Position numbers and translations under genes: made by a program. A stretch of DNA of 64,000 nt, from positions 64,332,251 through 64,396,250 of the forward strand of contig CM051463.1 of assembly GCA_028095005.1 (NCBI GenBank), written 5' to 3'. Shown in pieces: positions 12,144 through 25,773 of this stretch. The stretch's first letter is position 1; every line of letters starts with the position of its first letter. The stretch comes from Rhynchospora pubera. Lineage: Eukaryota > Streptophyta > Magnoliopsida > Poales > Cyperaceae. The notes below the pieces were generated by a model that was given only the letters and a program-made list of their open reading frames with translations, ran no database searches and was not told where the DNA came from.

Positions 12144-15100
12144 TCACAATGGCAAAGCTGACCGAGCATGATGCCTTGCGCCGTTCCTCCCAAGACCTAA
12201 CCCCAACCCCAACCCAAGGGGGACCCCATTACTCGTTTCAGGTTTAGCCTTTCCTACTGATTGGCCATGGCCATGGCCCTTGCATGCATGACCATTAGCA
12301 TGACAGTGGTGTTGATGCGACTGGCCCTGGTCATCACCATTGGCGGTGCGGGTCATCTGGATCATGCCAGCAGTTGATTCTTCATCAGAGGCAGAGCGCA
12401 CAACTTGGTGGTCAGGCCCACGTTCAATATCCTCATGATAACCCTTGATGAAGAAGTCAGAGCAATTCTTGCGGACGCCATGGTCATATGGGTTCCAGAA
12501 CTTTCCCCCAGGCCCACGAAGATAGCTATACCGCATTTGATTTGCCATTTCATTTGTGGTTATATTTCTACCAATCTGTTCATCAAATAAGCACAAATTA
12601 AATAACCAATAGGAGAAGGAACAAACTGCAAGTGCACTGGCAAAGACCAAATTGTTTTTTGTTTAATGACATAATAAGTGTAGCCTTTAGCCAAGGAATA
12701 TTAGACAAAAAAACAGAATTACGGCATACTGTGATCAAATTAAAAAAAAAGTGTGTCAAAGAAGTTGATTGGTGTTGTTTGGTTTAATATATTTTTGCAT
12801 ACTTTGTTCTCATTACATCATCACATATATTTTCTATATTGATGTTACTGTTCCTCCATTTTATTCTTATTGGCATTTACAAATCGATTGTATATGTTCA
12901 GAGGCAGAGACAACATTTTGACATTTTGTATTATGGACATCAATGTTTTCATAAATGAGAGAGCAAATGAATCTGGAGGCCATTAGAAAAAATGTTTCAA
13001 AAATTAGTTCGGGTCAAACTAGAGCTAATTGTTCACCAAAAAATATATAGAGAATTCTCATAATATGGATCCAACCCTGTTATGTTGCTTAGTTTCGTTT
13101 TATATGGGGTCAAATTTTCCTTCACTAATTCAATTCCTTTTCAATGGCAAAATAAAGAGAACAGTACATATACATTTGTATATGGCTTATCGTACCATTA
13201 CTGACAAAGGAGATAAAAAAGCGGCAACAATCCATTACACAGACTTTTACCAGCTAGTGATAAATCAAAATCACATTGAAAAGAATATCGTTTACCTGGG
13301 ATGCTTGGACGATGGTTAGAACAGAAACACCAAAAAAGAGGAAAAGATCCATTATCAGAAAGGAAACTGCACCAGGATGGTTACTTGCAGAATAACTCAG
13401 CCATGTACCAAATGAATCAGGTGCAGCTGGGTCTTTCACAATCCCTTTGAAATACAGACAATAGCACATGAAATTACAACATGTCATGCTAGGTGTACAA
13501 ATATAATATACAAAACAAACATTATATTTGCAAATTGCTACAAGGTGCAGTAGAACACCAATCACGTCTTTCTTTTAACAAATTTATTTATCATCATTTT
13601 TTATTCCAAATTGTTTTAATTTGATGCTTTGTCATAAAAATATATTGTGATTGTTATTATCATTTTGTAGCCTATAGGCTATAGCTTTTCATCGACTATT
13701 TTGTAAAAAGCACTAGAATTATAAATATAACAAATCAGTTGCAATAGTTTGAAACTCAAAAACTAAAACAAAATAAACAAAATTAAAACAAAGATATATA
13801 AAATGATAAAATACTGTGGCCTCTGGGTGTCAAATATGAGTTCCCTGGATTTCAAAGATTTATTTGTTCCGTTTGGAACTTTTGTTTGGTTTTATACAGG
13901 TAACAGTGGAGCATGGGAATCAGGAGAACAGTAGCAACAAAAGCAAGAAAAAGATCTCAAAAGGAGCTTACTTATAAGAGCTACTGTGCCAGTAATGATC
14001 ATGGCAGAGACTTCTAGTATGAGAAACATAAAGAACTCCCATTTATTTCTCTGTAATTACAACCAGTTAGATTTACAAATATATGGGAAAAAATGGATCA
14101 GACAAGTGAATAATTGAAACAGAGATGAAGGATATAATGAGATACCTTGCCTATACAATTAGAAACCCAGGGGCAGTGATGGTCAAACTGCTCTACGCAA
14201 CGATCACAAGTAGCACAATGCTTTGATCTCACTGGCCTGACAATCTGAGAAATTTATATCATCAGTACATTCTGAAAATTTTACCTATTCACAGAGGAGA
14301 GATGGAGAGAGAGAGAGAGAGAGAGAGAGAACCTTGCATGTTATACATAGCTGGGACCAGTTCCCAGCTAGAAGTGCTGGATTCTCTAGTTGTGTCCTTA
14401 ACAATGGTTCCTAAACACATGTTGAATTTGAATTGGTCAGATTGAGTTACTAAGCTGTACTTTTTCTTTTTAACTCATTGAGCTAGGAAACTCACATCAT
14501 CTCTTATGTTTTGTGTATCTCGTGTATTCATTTGAATAAATCCTGGATCTTTCCTGTATCAACACAAACAAAAAAGTCAGCTAAGTGATCTCTATAACCT
14601 GTATGGAGAAACTTATTAAAAAGGGTCAACTAATTACATACATTGAAAAATTAAACTTTTGCTTGATCTGGTATATAGGTTCTCAATGATTTCTTGTGCA
14701 ATTCTTATCTAACTGAATTTCACAGTGATTTCAGTACTTAACAACAATACCAGCATACACTGCACTGGCATATACACTACTGCTTCCATTCAAAAAATAT
14801 ACATTACTGCTGTAAACGTAGGGACAAGGATGTAACTCATAAGCAATACCTGCTACACTTGTAAAACATGACTAAACCAGCAGTTGCAAGGAAAACCCCT
14901 GACCAAGCAAATAGGCCAAAGAAAGGCGTCCAATTCAAAGTGTAGAGGCCTTCATTAAAGAAAATCGAAAGGTAAGGATAGTCCTATATGCTTAAATTGA
15001 ATAAATTTGTTCAAAAAGAGAAAAGTGTACCTGGGATAACTGAATGTATGTATGTAAATAGCAAGGCAATGATAATGGTCCATAGCAGAGGTGCAAGCCC

Positions 15101-18100
15101 TAGTTTCCCAATCTTCCCTATAGGGGTACTGCCGTCACATCTTCTTTCATGTACCCTTCTAGCATTATCCTGGAAATATATAAATTATTTCTAAGTCTCA
15201 ACAACCAGATTAATTGGTCATATGTTTCTGTTTCTTTCAGTCAGTAAGGTTTCAAAAATAATACAGGTCTTGTAGCTCCTATTAATTAGCACATGGGTGA
15301 ATGAAACTCATCATTATAGTTGCCACAGACAATTTGTTACCAATATAAGCCTACTCTTTCTAATCAAGTTAAGAAGATATAAAGCTCTTTAGTTCAGTCA
15401 CGCATATGCAAATTCAAGAAATTATAGAAATCTTAAGTAAAAATAAACAACATATTTCTTTATAAATAAGAATTTTAGCAATGAAAGTTTGAAACATAAA
15501 CAGAGTAAAATTTCTTCAAGATTGCAATTTGCGATGTAATGTCACTTCCAACTGTTGAGTTAACAGGAAATGAATTATAATAATTTCACAATAGTCAAAA
15601 GTTGCACTCATACAGATAAGTGTACCTACAAGGAAAAAGGCAACTTGACGGTGATTCTTATCAGCGGCAAGTTGTGCAGGGGTAAAACCAGTATTATCTT
15701 GTATCACCAAGTCTTCTTTCTTCCCAGCTTGAACTAGCACAGTGCAAGCCTCCAGATTGCCTCTGATAGCAGCCCAATGCAAAGGAGTGCATCCTATTTT
15801 TAAGTAAAATTTTGTAAAACATATTATAATTTAGTTACAATAAATTGAAAAAATAATTACCTTAAAAATATAAAAACTTTGACCGTTTGCACAAATTAGT
15901 CGTAATTATGTGTGCTAACTTTTTGTCCTGCCCAATAATTATCCTCAACTTTAATTTCTCAAATGGCCTAAACAGTAGCTTCTTAACTTAAAACCTTGAT
16001 TTTCAAATATGACAAAATTGAACCTATAAAAGAACTGAAATTAAAAAAAGTCATGTATTTAAACTAGGAACAGTACGTGCACTCAATATAGACTACTTGA
16101 AAGTTTGAAAATCTAGTACAACCTTGAGAGGTATGTTATTACAATTTCAAACTTTTAACATGAAACTGTGGTATACCTTCTTTATCTTGCCGAGTCCTAT
16201 AAGCATCAAGAAATAAAAGAAGACGTATGCAATCTCCAAATCCCTTATAAGCAGCCCTACAATTTGCAATGCATGAATTACAAGTTTTGAAAGCAGAAAT
16301 CAAACGGAGGTAACTGAAGTCTGCAGGAATAAAGTACTTTCTGTACAACCCAGCAAGCATCAAAAATGCCCTTAAACATGGAGAAGTGGCATACCTCATT
16401 TATAAGACATAAGAGATATCCATTATATTTGAGTCTTCTAACAGAAAAAGCCGAAATAAAAAACAACCCTCTTGTTTTATATTATATTAACGCATATTCA
16501 TACATAAGGTATATATAAAAGTTTATACATGGTTATTTCATTTAGCAATCTCTACTGTACAAAAGAGGAAACAAAAGGCAAGGTACCAGTGCAAAGGACT
16601 TCTTCCATCATTGTCAGGTACATCAGGATCTGCATTCCATTTGGCAACTACATGGTACAGAAATGCCGTCTGGCCATATTGTGCAGCTACATGTGTGGTC
16701 TGCAAAAAGAAAAAAAAATAAATAAAGAATAATTGATCAAATAACCAAAAAAAGCAATGTGGTCACTTTTTAAAAGGTAATAAAGCGCCTGTAGTCACCT
16801 ATTTGAGAAGAAAGAAAAGTAAGAAAAGAGTAATAAAAACATCGAGTAGACGAAGAAATATGAAGAAAAAAGGTATTAGGGATCTTCTCATTTTTTTGCT
16901 AAGTAAAGTTCTTCAATGAACTGCAGGGATGTTTGGCGTACAAATATTTATATAGCAACCCCTAATAAAGTAAATTACTAATTGTTTGATAAATGCTTAA
17001 GACAAGAGGACAACCTGATAGCCATATAAATCAGCAGCATCAATTTTAGCCCCCTCTTTAAGAAGTAGCTCAGCAACCTGGATGTGACCCCGCACTGCGC
17101 TCCAGTGGAGAGCTGTTTGCCCTGTGTGGTCCACAGCCTTCACGTCTCCCCCATGCTGTCCCCAGAAAAATAAATGCATTATTCCACACTTCCCAGCAAA
17201 TAGAGAATCACTTTATATTCTACAGACTGGTACAGAGTACAGAGTACAGATTAATTACTCTACAGCACGACACTATGGCTCAATATTGGATAACAACAAC
17301 TAAGCCTTTTGTTCCAAACAAGTTAGGGTAGGCTAGAAAAGAAACCCAGCAGAAAAGGTCACCAAGTGATTTGGTTTCATTTCCAAAGAGATAGCTGAGT
17401 TTTTTACGTTGGCTCGCCGGACCTATCACAACCCTCCTCCTTTTACTCGGGCTTGGGACTGAGCTATACTAAACAGTGCAAACAGAGTTAATATAGGCGG
17501 GGGTTTGGGTCAATACTGGATCATTCACTAAAAAGCAAAACAGAAAATAAATATATCGAGTTTCACACCCTAGTACTTCATTTAAGAAGATATAATCAGT
17601 CTGGAGCAAAGGAAGTATGCAGATAAAGACCTAGGCAAGTATATTTACAAAAACGAGTAAAGCAACTTTTGACAAAAAAACATTATGGCCTGACCAGTAT
17701 ACCATTTATTTATTTTGTAGGTGTTCCTTAAATCTATTTAGTCTAGTCTAGTACTCTACAAGAACAAAAAATTGCCATGGCACATGCTTGGATACAATAC
17801 CAATGACTGTACAGCTACTGATCCCGACAGAAAAGAAACGTACAGTCACTTTAAGAAACATCTTACCAGTAGCAACCTGGTGGATATATTATGCCAACAT
17901 GATGCAAAGAATGTATCATCATACAGCGATCTTATGCATGGATTAGTGGGACTTTTCAAATTAAACAACGCTCACGAGTCCATCCACCATATTTTGTGCC
18001 AATTGAGGCTTGAATCCATGTCTCTAGTTACCATAGTACTTTACTCCTTAGAGCAACTATGACACTTCCTAATTTTCATAAAAACTGCTCAATGTGCAAA

Positions 18101-18421
18101 CTAAAACTAAAAAGCAAAACAAGTTCTCATCTTTACCTCGATTATGTACTGAGCTGCTGCCGTGCGATTGTTGAGTGCAGCCCATTGCAAAGCGTGGTAC
18201 CCCAACCCGTCTGGTTCGACCACGGAATGGCCTTCTACTTCCACAAGCCGTTGAAGCTTCTCCAAATCGCCATACGCGGCGGCTGTGTACACGTCATTCT
18301 TCAACGCCTCCTCCTCCGTCGGTCCGCCTCCAGCGCCGCCGCCGGCGATGGCGCCTGAGACGTCGCTGGGCTGAGTCTGTGGTGGTCTCGACTCGTCCAC
18401 TTCCTCTATCTCCGACGCCAT
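12144..18421 (-). CDS. TIP1: Ankyrin-DHHC protein S-acyltransferase (TIP1/PAT24-like)
   Basis: This enzyme palmitoylates protein cysteines at endomembranes. Arabidopsis TIP1 is needed for root-hair and pollen-tube growth. Thirteen exons join in frame to 638 aa: 18421-18137, 17155-17015, 16699-16587, 16256-16177, 15793-15630, 15169-15031, 14949-14850, 14553-14496, 14410-14333, 14244-14146, 14050-13972, 13444-13296, 12575-12144. The N-terminus is acidic and Gly-rich. Ankyrin repeats span about residues 45-260 (DHTGQTALHWSAVRGH, GCTPLHWAAIRGN). Two TM segments follow (about 287-306 and 314-336), then the Cys-rich domain with the DHHC active site at 407-410 (QFDHHCPWVSNC), two more TM segments (about 423-445 and 470-495) and a TTxE-type NEMANQMRYSYLRGPGG stretch. 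The tail is His/Gly-rich and ends near VPLGLGLGLGLGRN, as in TIP1. No breaks are seen. Confidence 0.95.
17289..17510 (-). mobile_element. Truncated SINE/LINE 3' region in a TIP1 intron
   Basis: Read on the minus strand, this has AAAGGAGGAGGGTTGTGATAGG, GCGAGCCAACGTAAAA and CTAACTTGTTTGGAACAAA, and ends in GTTGTTGTTATCC. I recognise this word order from abundant plant non-LTR retrotransposon 3' ends. The terminal words match the copy at 2476-2576. It lies inside TIP1 intron 1 in the same orientation as the gene. Confidence 0.55.
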
Positions 18422-20810
18422 AGATGGATCGAGAGAGAGAGAGAGGTTTAGAGATCGGAGTAGAGAGATGACTCGGCGAATTGAATTGAGGTTTGACTTG
18501 TCTTGTCGGAGAAGAGGAGAGTTTGTTTTGTTTTTGCAATTATTAAATGATATTTTTTTGGGGTTTGGGGTTGATGAAGAAATCGTGAATTCGTGATATT
18601 AGAATGAGAATGAGAGATGCTTTGAATTGACCAGTGAAGTGGCCTTCAGGCTTCAGATCAGACCGCGTACGATTCCCCTGGTAGATACATTCATACATAC
18701 ATACAGCGATTACTTCCTACATGGCTACATTGACGCGATAATGATATGGCGGACTAAATTCGCACTCGCATTTTTTCTTTTTCTTTTTTTGTAAATTTTT
18801 TTATCTCTCTAAAAGATATTTATGAACAAAATACTGTGGGAAGTGGGAACTGTCGATGGAGTGGAGGTGGTGATTGGTGAATTTAGGGGTGCGTTTGGAT
18901 TAATCTCCAAAGATGTGTTTTGACTTTGGGTCGTATAAGACAAAATTAACATTTATTATTCGTAATGAAAAATTTTAATTCAGGATAAAAAGTGATCCAA
19001 ATATGTTTGAATTAAAATTTATTTCGGATAGACAACCACTTAAAAATATACGAAATTAATACAAAATATTCTCCATCGTCTGAGAATAAAAAGATTATTA
19101 TGAATAATCATAAATACCTCAATTTCAAACTGAGGAGTACTGTAGAATTAATATTCAATCCCTACCGTCCCCTTCCTTCTTCTGTGTTTCATCCCAGCCC
19201 TTCGTTCTTGGTCTTCCTTCTCCGCGTGGGCTGGCGCTGAGCTGTCTGTGTTCTTTCGGTCTTATGTTGCAGTTTTGTGCTGCTTGCTTTTTTCTTTCTG
19301 CGCATATCAATAATATTTGGCCGCAGCAGATCTACCTCTTCACTTTTGCCCATTACGGAGTACTTGCCTCCCTTACCCTGCGGTCGCTTTGCTCTGCACG
19401 GATCAGCGTGGTTGATCTTGGTCAGGTACTACCTCTAGAAGGGTCTGGATGCAACTATTGTTCTGCGAGTATTTTGTTCCTAGCCTCTCCTGCTCTCTTT
19501 CTCTCTTCTGCTGCCTCTTCTTCTTTGGTGCGTTTCCTGTGGTTTTTCCATGATTTTTTTGGTTTTTCCTCCTTTTTCTGTTGCAGCATCCACTTCTCTT
19601 TGCACTATGCTATTTTGGGTTCTCTATGAGGGGTTTGGTTTTTTTTTTCCCTAATTTTTTTAATTTACCGTCAAAGTATGGTACCAATTTTTGAGATCTT
19701 TACATTTCACTGTGGTGGTGTTTTGTTCCTTTGGGTGGCCGATCTGGTAGTCAGGTGCCAAAAATTGTGTCAGTCGTGTGTATTATGTGCCATGAGTTTG
19801 TTTTCTGTGCTTTGTTGTTTCTATGGAAAATATGCTGCAAATTTTAGGATTTTTTCTCCTTATGTTCTTATTTTGAGTTGTTCATGTTAAGAAGCTTTCA
19901 TTCTTATTCGCAATTTGGGATTTTTATATTTTAAACATGTGTTGGTCTGATTTGCAATAAAGCATGTGTTAGGAACATGTGTCTATTTTCCAATTCTGGC
20001 TCCCTTATGTAAAAACTGATTCTGATGTGAATTTGTTGTTATTGGGTTCTGTAATTGCTTACAATTCATGCAAGAAATAAAAGGAAGCAATATCAACTTA
20101 CACCATATAATTGATGTATGAACGTATTGAGCTTTTTGCGCGGGCTACAAATGACTTCCTTAGGTAATGAAATAATGTCAGTTGTTTTGATTATATTTAA
20201 TCTTAGGTTTTTTAAACATTCAGTGTATCTAGAGCTAGGATTATTGGGTGATGTTCAATCATAATATAACTTATTAACTTTCTTAGTGGATGTAAGGAGG
20301 TAGAGGACAAATATTTCTGGGATTAACAATTTAAGATCGAGGAGTAAACCACCAATAACAATTATAATTATATCCAAAAGAAGCCAACAAAATAGGTACC
20401 ACTTCTAAGTATATTTGTATAGTTTTTGGAATTAAAAAGTTCTATTTATTTTGCTGATATTCAGCTGTAGATATATTTTGTTTTCTGATTTGGAGAGCAT
20501 TAGTTGATAACGACTTATGGGATGATGAGAATGTGAGATTGGTGAAAGAGGAGCATAGGAAAACAAATTAAAAAGTAATATCAGTTGATTGCTCTATGGC
20601 AGGTTTATTGTTGTCAACCTGTTTCACTCTTGCTCAGTTCTTATTTTAATTTTTCTTGTAATTGCGATGCAAGAAAGCAGCAAATTTTTCAATTAGAAAG
20701 AAAAGCAGTCGATTAGAGGTTTGGGACAATAATTGGAGTCCTTCATCAGCCTTAGTGCCTCTCTCTTATTCATGATAATAATTTAGCATTGGATTCTCTT
20801 ATTGATCAGG
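18422..20810. other. Intergenic DNA upstream of TIP1; possible divergent leader
   Basis: The TIP1 leader and promoter lie just above 18421, with a GA/CT-rich 5' UTR. From about 19150 to 19620 the plus strand turns pyrimidine-rich and resembles a plant 5' leader, but the open frames are short and show no recognisable protein. Near 18895 the GTGCGTTTGGATTAA word resembles the edge of a decayed MITE. Nothing else is supported. Confidence 0.4.
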
Positions 20811-22670
20811 TTGAACAATGCCAGCCATGTTCCATGGAGAGAAGCGATTAAGAAGCCCACATTAGCGTGGTACAGTACTTGCTAAGGTAGTTCTTTGCTC
20901 AATTTTTTTCTTTATTTTTTTGTTTTTTTTGAGCTTCGTATATTTGATAGTTGATACTAATAAGTTGTCTTCGTAAAATAAAAAATTATCAGAATATGTA
21001 TGATCTTAGATTCCAGAGTTACTGTTGTCTTTTTTTACTTTTGTTAGAACTACTCTAATAGCTGCTGAAGATAAGGTTGAATGCGAGACTGATTTAATAT
21101 GAAATATTTTGGTCGTCATGATGTACTGTTCGGATAAATTGAGGCGCTGCATCTGATCTATACATTTCTTATTGACTATTACCAATGGTTCTCTGCCTCT
21201 TTGTTTACTTAGGGTGTAGGCCCCAAGGCCGACATGAGGAAAATCCTGCCACTCTTCGCTGGTAGATCTTTATGGCGTCTGATGTTGGCTTGGTAAATAA
21301 CTTGTATGGACAGATTTTAGGATTTTATGGGGGCTTGATCGTACTTTGGTTTTATTTTTTTATGTGCGTAATTGATAAGGGACATTTCAAGTTCTTTCTC
21401 CTTATAATCAATTGATCTAACAAACTGGGATCAATTTATGTTTGGTAGGTTCTCTTGAAAATATTTCCAAGCCTGCTGGCATTCTCCAATCTTTTCAAAA
21501 TATTTCAATAAGTAATCTCTGGACCTTTTTTAAACATTTCTTACAAATATTTTTCTTTTTGATTATTTCTGTTTTTTGGCTCCTCACAAAATTAAATCCT
21601 CATATGATTATCATCCAGTTGTCAGGCCAATAGGAATTTTAGTGGGATTTATCATATCTCAGGCTACTTACGCTTACATTTGGTATTGATTTTCTTTTTC
21701 TTTTCCTTTGGACTAACTTATTACTGTTTTGGAAACATAAATGTCATTTATCTGACAATCTTTTTTTATGTTTTATTCAGAAGGTAATATTTTAAAATTG
21801 ATATTTCCCAATGTTACAAAATTCAGTGTTTTATACCTCTTTTTATCTTGCAAATGAGTTCTTGCCCTTGCAATTTTGACAAAATTGTTGTTAGGTGCTG
21901 AGTTTTCGATATAGAGATCTAGTATGTGAAAGTAGAATGACTATTTTAGTAGAGCTCTCAAAAAAAATGATGGAAGGGTTAATCGTGATTTACCTGTTTT
22001 GGCTTTTTTTTTTTGGTGCTAAGGGCCCATAGGTTTCCATTAATTAGAAAGTTTTACTTTACAAAAACTAAGTTACATACCCTTAGTTATTAATTTTTTT
22101 TCTGATTCCTTTTTTTGGGTTAGAGCTCAGGCTTTTCAGTACAAACAAATTTTAGCTAATTTTTATATAGCTTTTAAGAGCTCATGGTATAATGTACTAA
22201 GCTGTTATACGAAACTGGGATTGGATTTTGTTTCGGCTAATAAATTTGGTTGTATCAAGGAGTTTTTTGGGACTTGAATGTGCTCATTTTGTCCCTTATG
22301 AATTGGAAACTATAGTTTGGTTTGTAATGACTAGGCATAGATATTATTGGTGGTACTGGATATAAGAGGTAGGATGCCAGTACCAGAATTTTATAGCTTG
22401 GTAGATACGTCTGTGAACTATTGATCGGAGCTTCTTTAATAGAAGTGCCAGAGTCATTTTCTACTTTTCTTATTTCCAAAAAAAAAATAAAAATCTTACT
22501 TGATGATTTCTGGCCCATTGATATATATATTTTTATTTTAGATATCAATGAAGTCAAATGTTGTTCTTAATCGATCAGTTGATAGCATCTTGAAAATGAA
22601 AGGGTCTATTACTCCGTTTTCAGGATCTAGAATCGCAGCAGCACAGATGAGAAAGGTGGGGGTTCGCCTC
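20811..22670 (+). ncRNA. Candidate spliced noncoding transcript (or captured exons)
   Basis: Three blocks have good splice-like borders in the same orientation. One is at about 20811-20886, between TGATCAG and GTAGTTC. One is at about 21213-21261, between TTACTTAG and GTAGATC, and contains ATGAGGAAAATCCTG. One is at about 22542-22655, between TTTTAG and GTGGGGG, and contains ATGAAGTCAAATGTTG. The encoded peptides are short and I recognise none. Because a Helitron-like 3' end lies downstream on the same strand at 24917, these could equally be captured exon fragments. No transcript evidence is available from sequence alone. Confidence 0.25.
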
Positions 22671-24599
22671 ATCTCTGGATGCATGAATCTCGAGGCTTTC
22701 TCTTCTCCTTTTTCAGGTCATGTTACTCTGTCATTGGATCAGTTATTGATTGGTTGCTGAATATTGATTAGATGGCATGGGATGACAAAATTAGATTATT
22801 GCATTTGGCAGGGTACTTTCATGTGGTGCCATTTATCTGATCTAAACTTAAACGATCAAGAAACAACAAGTCAGTACATTTTTTCTTTTCTTTTTCCGGT
22901 ACATGGTAGATGATTTTCCAAATTATATATGCAATAATTATTGTAGATAATAGGTTGATTTTGTTTTAATTGTAGATCTTCTCTATAATAGCATAATAGA
23001 TTTTAATAGCCTTATATTGTCAATTAATCTCTTTACTGCCTATTGTGACTATTCTTAGCTGTGACAGTGTATACGAAACTTGCTCATATTATGTGGAATT
23101 TGATCATATTAGGAGGTTTATACTTATGATAACTATATTTAAAATCTCCATGTCAAGAATAGATTGCTATAATAAAAAAAAGTAACTTTAGCAAGGACAC
23201 GGGTATAATGGGAGCAGCAATATAAATTGAAAAGGAAGCTTAGCAATATAAATTTCGATGGATGGATAATTACTATTTTTTTCCCCTACTGACATATCTA
23301 TTGTAATTCAACTTCTTTGACCTCGCCTCTTTTTCTAAGAACATAGGTTTATTGTCGGGGGTGCATTATCACCGAATTCATTGTTGGTCAGGTAAATAAT
23401 TTGCTCCTTACATTTTGAAATTTGGTTCTTTTCAACGAATTATATTGACAATAATTCATTAAAAGAATTAATATATCATGTTTAGACTACATAATCTTAG
23501 ACATTAATAGTAATTCACAGTGGAGAAATCAGAATGTGTGATAGAGGCTATCAGAATTTTTTATAAAAGAACAAAGGAAAAAATGGTTATTACCGACTAA
23601 AATATATCAAACTATGTTATGGTTATGAAACTAAATTCATACAATAATGGTATGAGCCGTCAGAGTTATCTACCTTTAAAACTAAAAAATATTCAGCCAT
23701 AGCAATACTTTGATATATTTTGTGTGTATTTTATTTATCTATTGTTAGAAATTGTTTTAATAACCTCTGTATATTCAGTAGCTATGTTACCTTTTTAACT
23801 TTTTTATACTAATGTACTACATCAGTTAACAAGGAGGTCGAAATTAAAGCCAAAAGTTAGAGAAGGTTGCTTGATGACAATCCAAACAACTCGGTGGACA
23901 TTTCAGAAGTTGTCAGTGTTTATTCTTCTTTGTTAGTTGACTCAACGTTTGATCTCCTTTCTTAATTGACTGCTTGAACATTTATTGTAGCTTCAAATAT
24001 TATGTATTGTACTTTTGAATTATTTTCTTTGGTTATTTTTTACCATTATTTATTCAGGACGATGCACCTTCCATAGCCAAAGCTGATAAACACAATGAGT
24101 ACAACAAAGAAATGCGTATAACAATAAGATAATATTTTGTGGTTCTCATTTCTTTCCATCGAAAATTAATTGAGTTTATAGTATAAGATTATCAAGGACT
24201 ATTGTCATGTTTGGTATTGAGAAAAGCGATGTAGTCTCGCATTTATGTATTATAACCCATGTTAGTTTTACTTGAATCTAATTTACAATTAGCATTAGAA
24301 ATTAGAAGTTATGAAATTGCAATACTGTCAACTGATAATAGCCTCAGGTAAACACTGTATAGCGTTTGTTGTGGGGATTATACTATGTATGTAATTGAAT
24401 GGATTAAGGTCAACATGCAATGTTCAGCACACATCACTAATTAGCCTATAAATATTTTCCGGCCATCAACATTGATAGCCACTGAGATAAACCATATATG
24501 CCCCCCTCCCCCCACCAAAAAAAAAAAAAAAATAGAAACAAAGAAAGGCTAATGAACTTACTAATTAAACAACAAGAAATGTACTAAAATTGATGATAT

Positions 24600-24917
24600 A
24601 ATCGCTACGGTAAATCTTACATCAAGCGAAGTGCGATGCTACAACAATTAATCGTATTTGGCTATGTTTAGATTAGTGCAGCTATTTAATTCCTGTAACT
24701 CTTTCATCTGTATGTTAAATTAGTCTACTCTTATTTTTTCCAGCCAGATAGCATAATAATTTATGCAAAAAGATAACATTGGACTCTCATAAAAAGTTAT
24801 ACGTATCCGTTGAAGCTTAATTTTTTTCTTTAAAAAATAAAAATACTATACTAAATCAAACAACGTTATTATTGCAGGTTAATCTTACATCGCGCGGAGA
24901 GCGATGCATTAGCTAGT
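24600..24917 (+). mobile_element. Helitron-like 3' terminus
   Basis: At 24888-24917 a hairpin (CATCGC and GCGATG around a short GC-rich loop) is followed by CATTAG and then CTAGT at 24913-24917, with T as the next base. Hairpin plus CTRRT with insertion before T is the Helitron 3' signature. A diverged relative of the same terminal block (AATCTTACATCAAGCGAAG, TGCGATG) sits at about 24604-24632, suggesting a nested or repeated end. The 5' TC end was not found, so the element length is unknown; it extends leftward. Confidence 0.55.
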
Positions 24918-25457
24918 TAATTTTAATTTTATTCTGATGTGATCCAAAGCCCAAAGGCAACCAAATAAATACATAAGAACTCTGACAGGTAAAACCCATT
25001 TGGTTTGCATTTGTTTGTTATACATTCACCATACTATTTTTTTCACCAAGCTCTACTGAAAAAATAACAACTTACTCAGAGTTGACCTCTTCATGTTTCA
25101 CGTACATCATTTTGTTTTCGCCTTTTCGGATTGGACAAATTATATTGTACATATATAAAGCTTCATCTTATCAATCTTGCTTCGTTTTACAGCGCTTTGA
25201 TACAGTTAGTAACTTGTCATTTCTCATATAATTACATACACCTTTTTTTTTTTTTACAAAATACACGTACCGTACATTCGAATTGATTAAATTGTCATAT
25301 CAATCATGATTGTACAAATAACTGTCTCATTCATTTGGTCCGTTGCCAATGCCATGCTAAGCTTAGATTAAAAAATTTAAATCATTTATAACTTAACACA
25401 TCGGAGTCGGAAATTTACATAAAGAAATCGAAATACAACAACAAACAAAAATACAAT

Positions 25458-25592
25458 AGCTCCGTTTGGATGAGGTGTGGGAAGAAGAGAAGAAGTGGGA
25501 AGAAGTATTAGAAAGTGTGTAACTTTGTGAAGAGTTTGGATTGTTTATAATAAATTTCTTCCATTCTTCCCACATAGTATCCAAACGGAGCC
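25458..25592. mobile_element. PIF/Harbinger-like MITE, family A, copy 1
   Basis: Terminal inverted repeats (AGCTCCGTTTGGAT and ATCCAAACGGAGCC) flank 135 bp, with AAT on both sides as a 3-bp target duplication. The paralogous empty site near 27328 keeps a single AAT, which confirms the insertion borders. The interior (GTGGGAAGAAG, AGTGTGTAACTTTGTGAAGAG, GTTTGGATTGTTTATAATAAA) recurs at 56453 and 57603. Confidence 0.85.
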
Positions 25593-25773
25593 AATGGAAA
25601 GACAAGGGGAAAAATATGTTTTTAAAATGAAGAATTTTTTTTATATTGAGAAAATTCTCTCTTACAAAAAAAAATAAGTACAATTTTTTTTATAAAGAAT
25701 GAAAATTATATAGGCAAAATAAACATTTTCTTTTGTTGTTTGAATTAAAAGAATAGGAGGGTCAATTCTCATT

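Noticed and set aside
19264..19890. Cys/Phe/Ser-rich open frames on the plus strand
   Set aside because: They arise from pyrimidine-rich DNA and look like no known protein. At most this is an untranslated leader.
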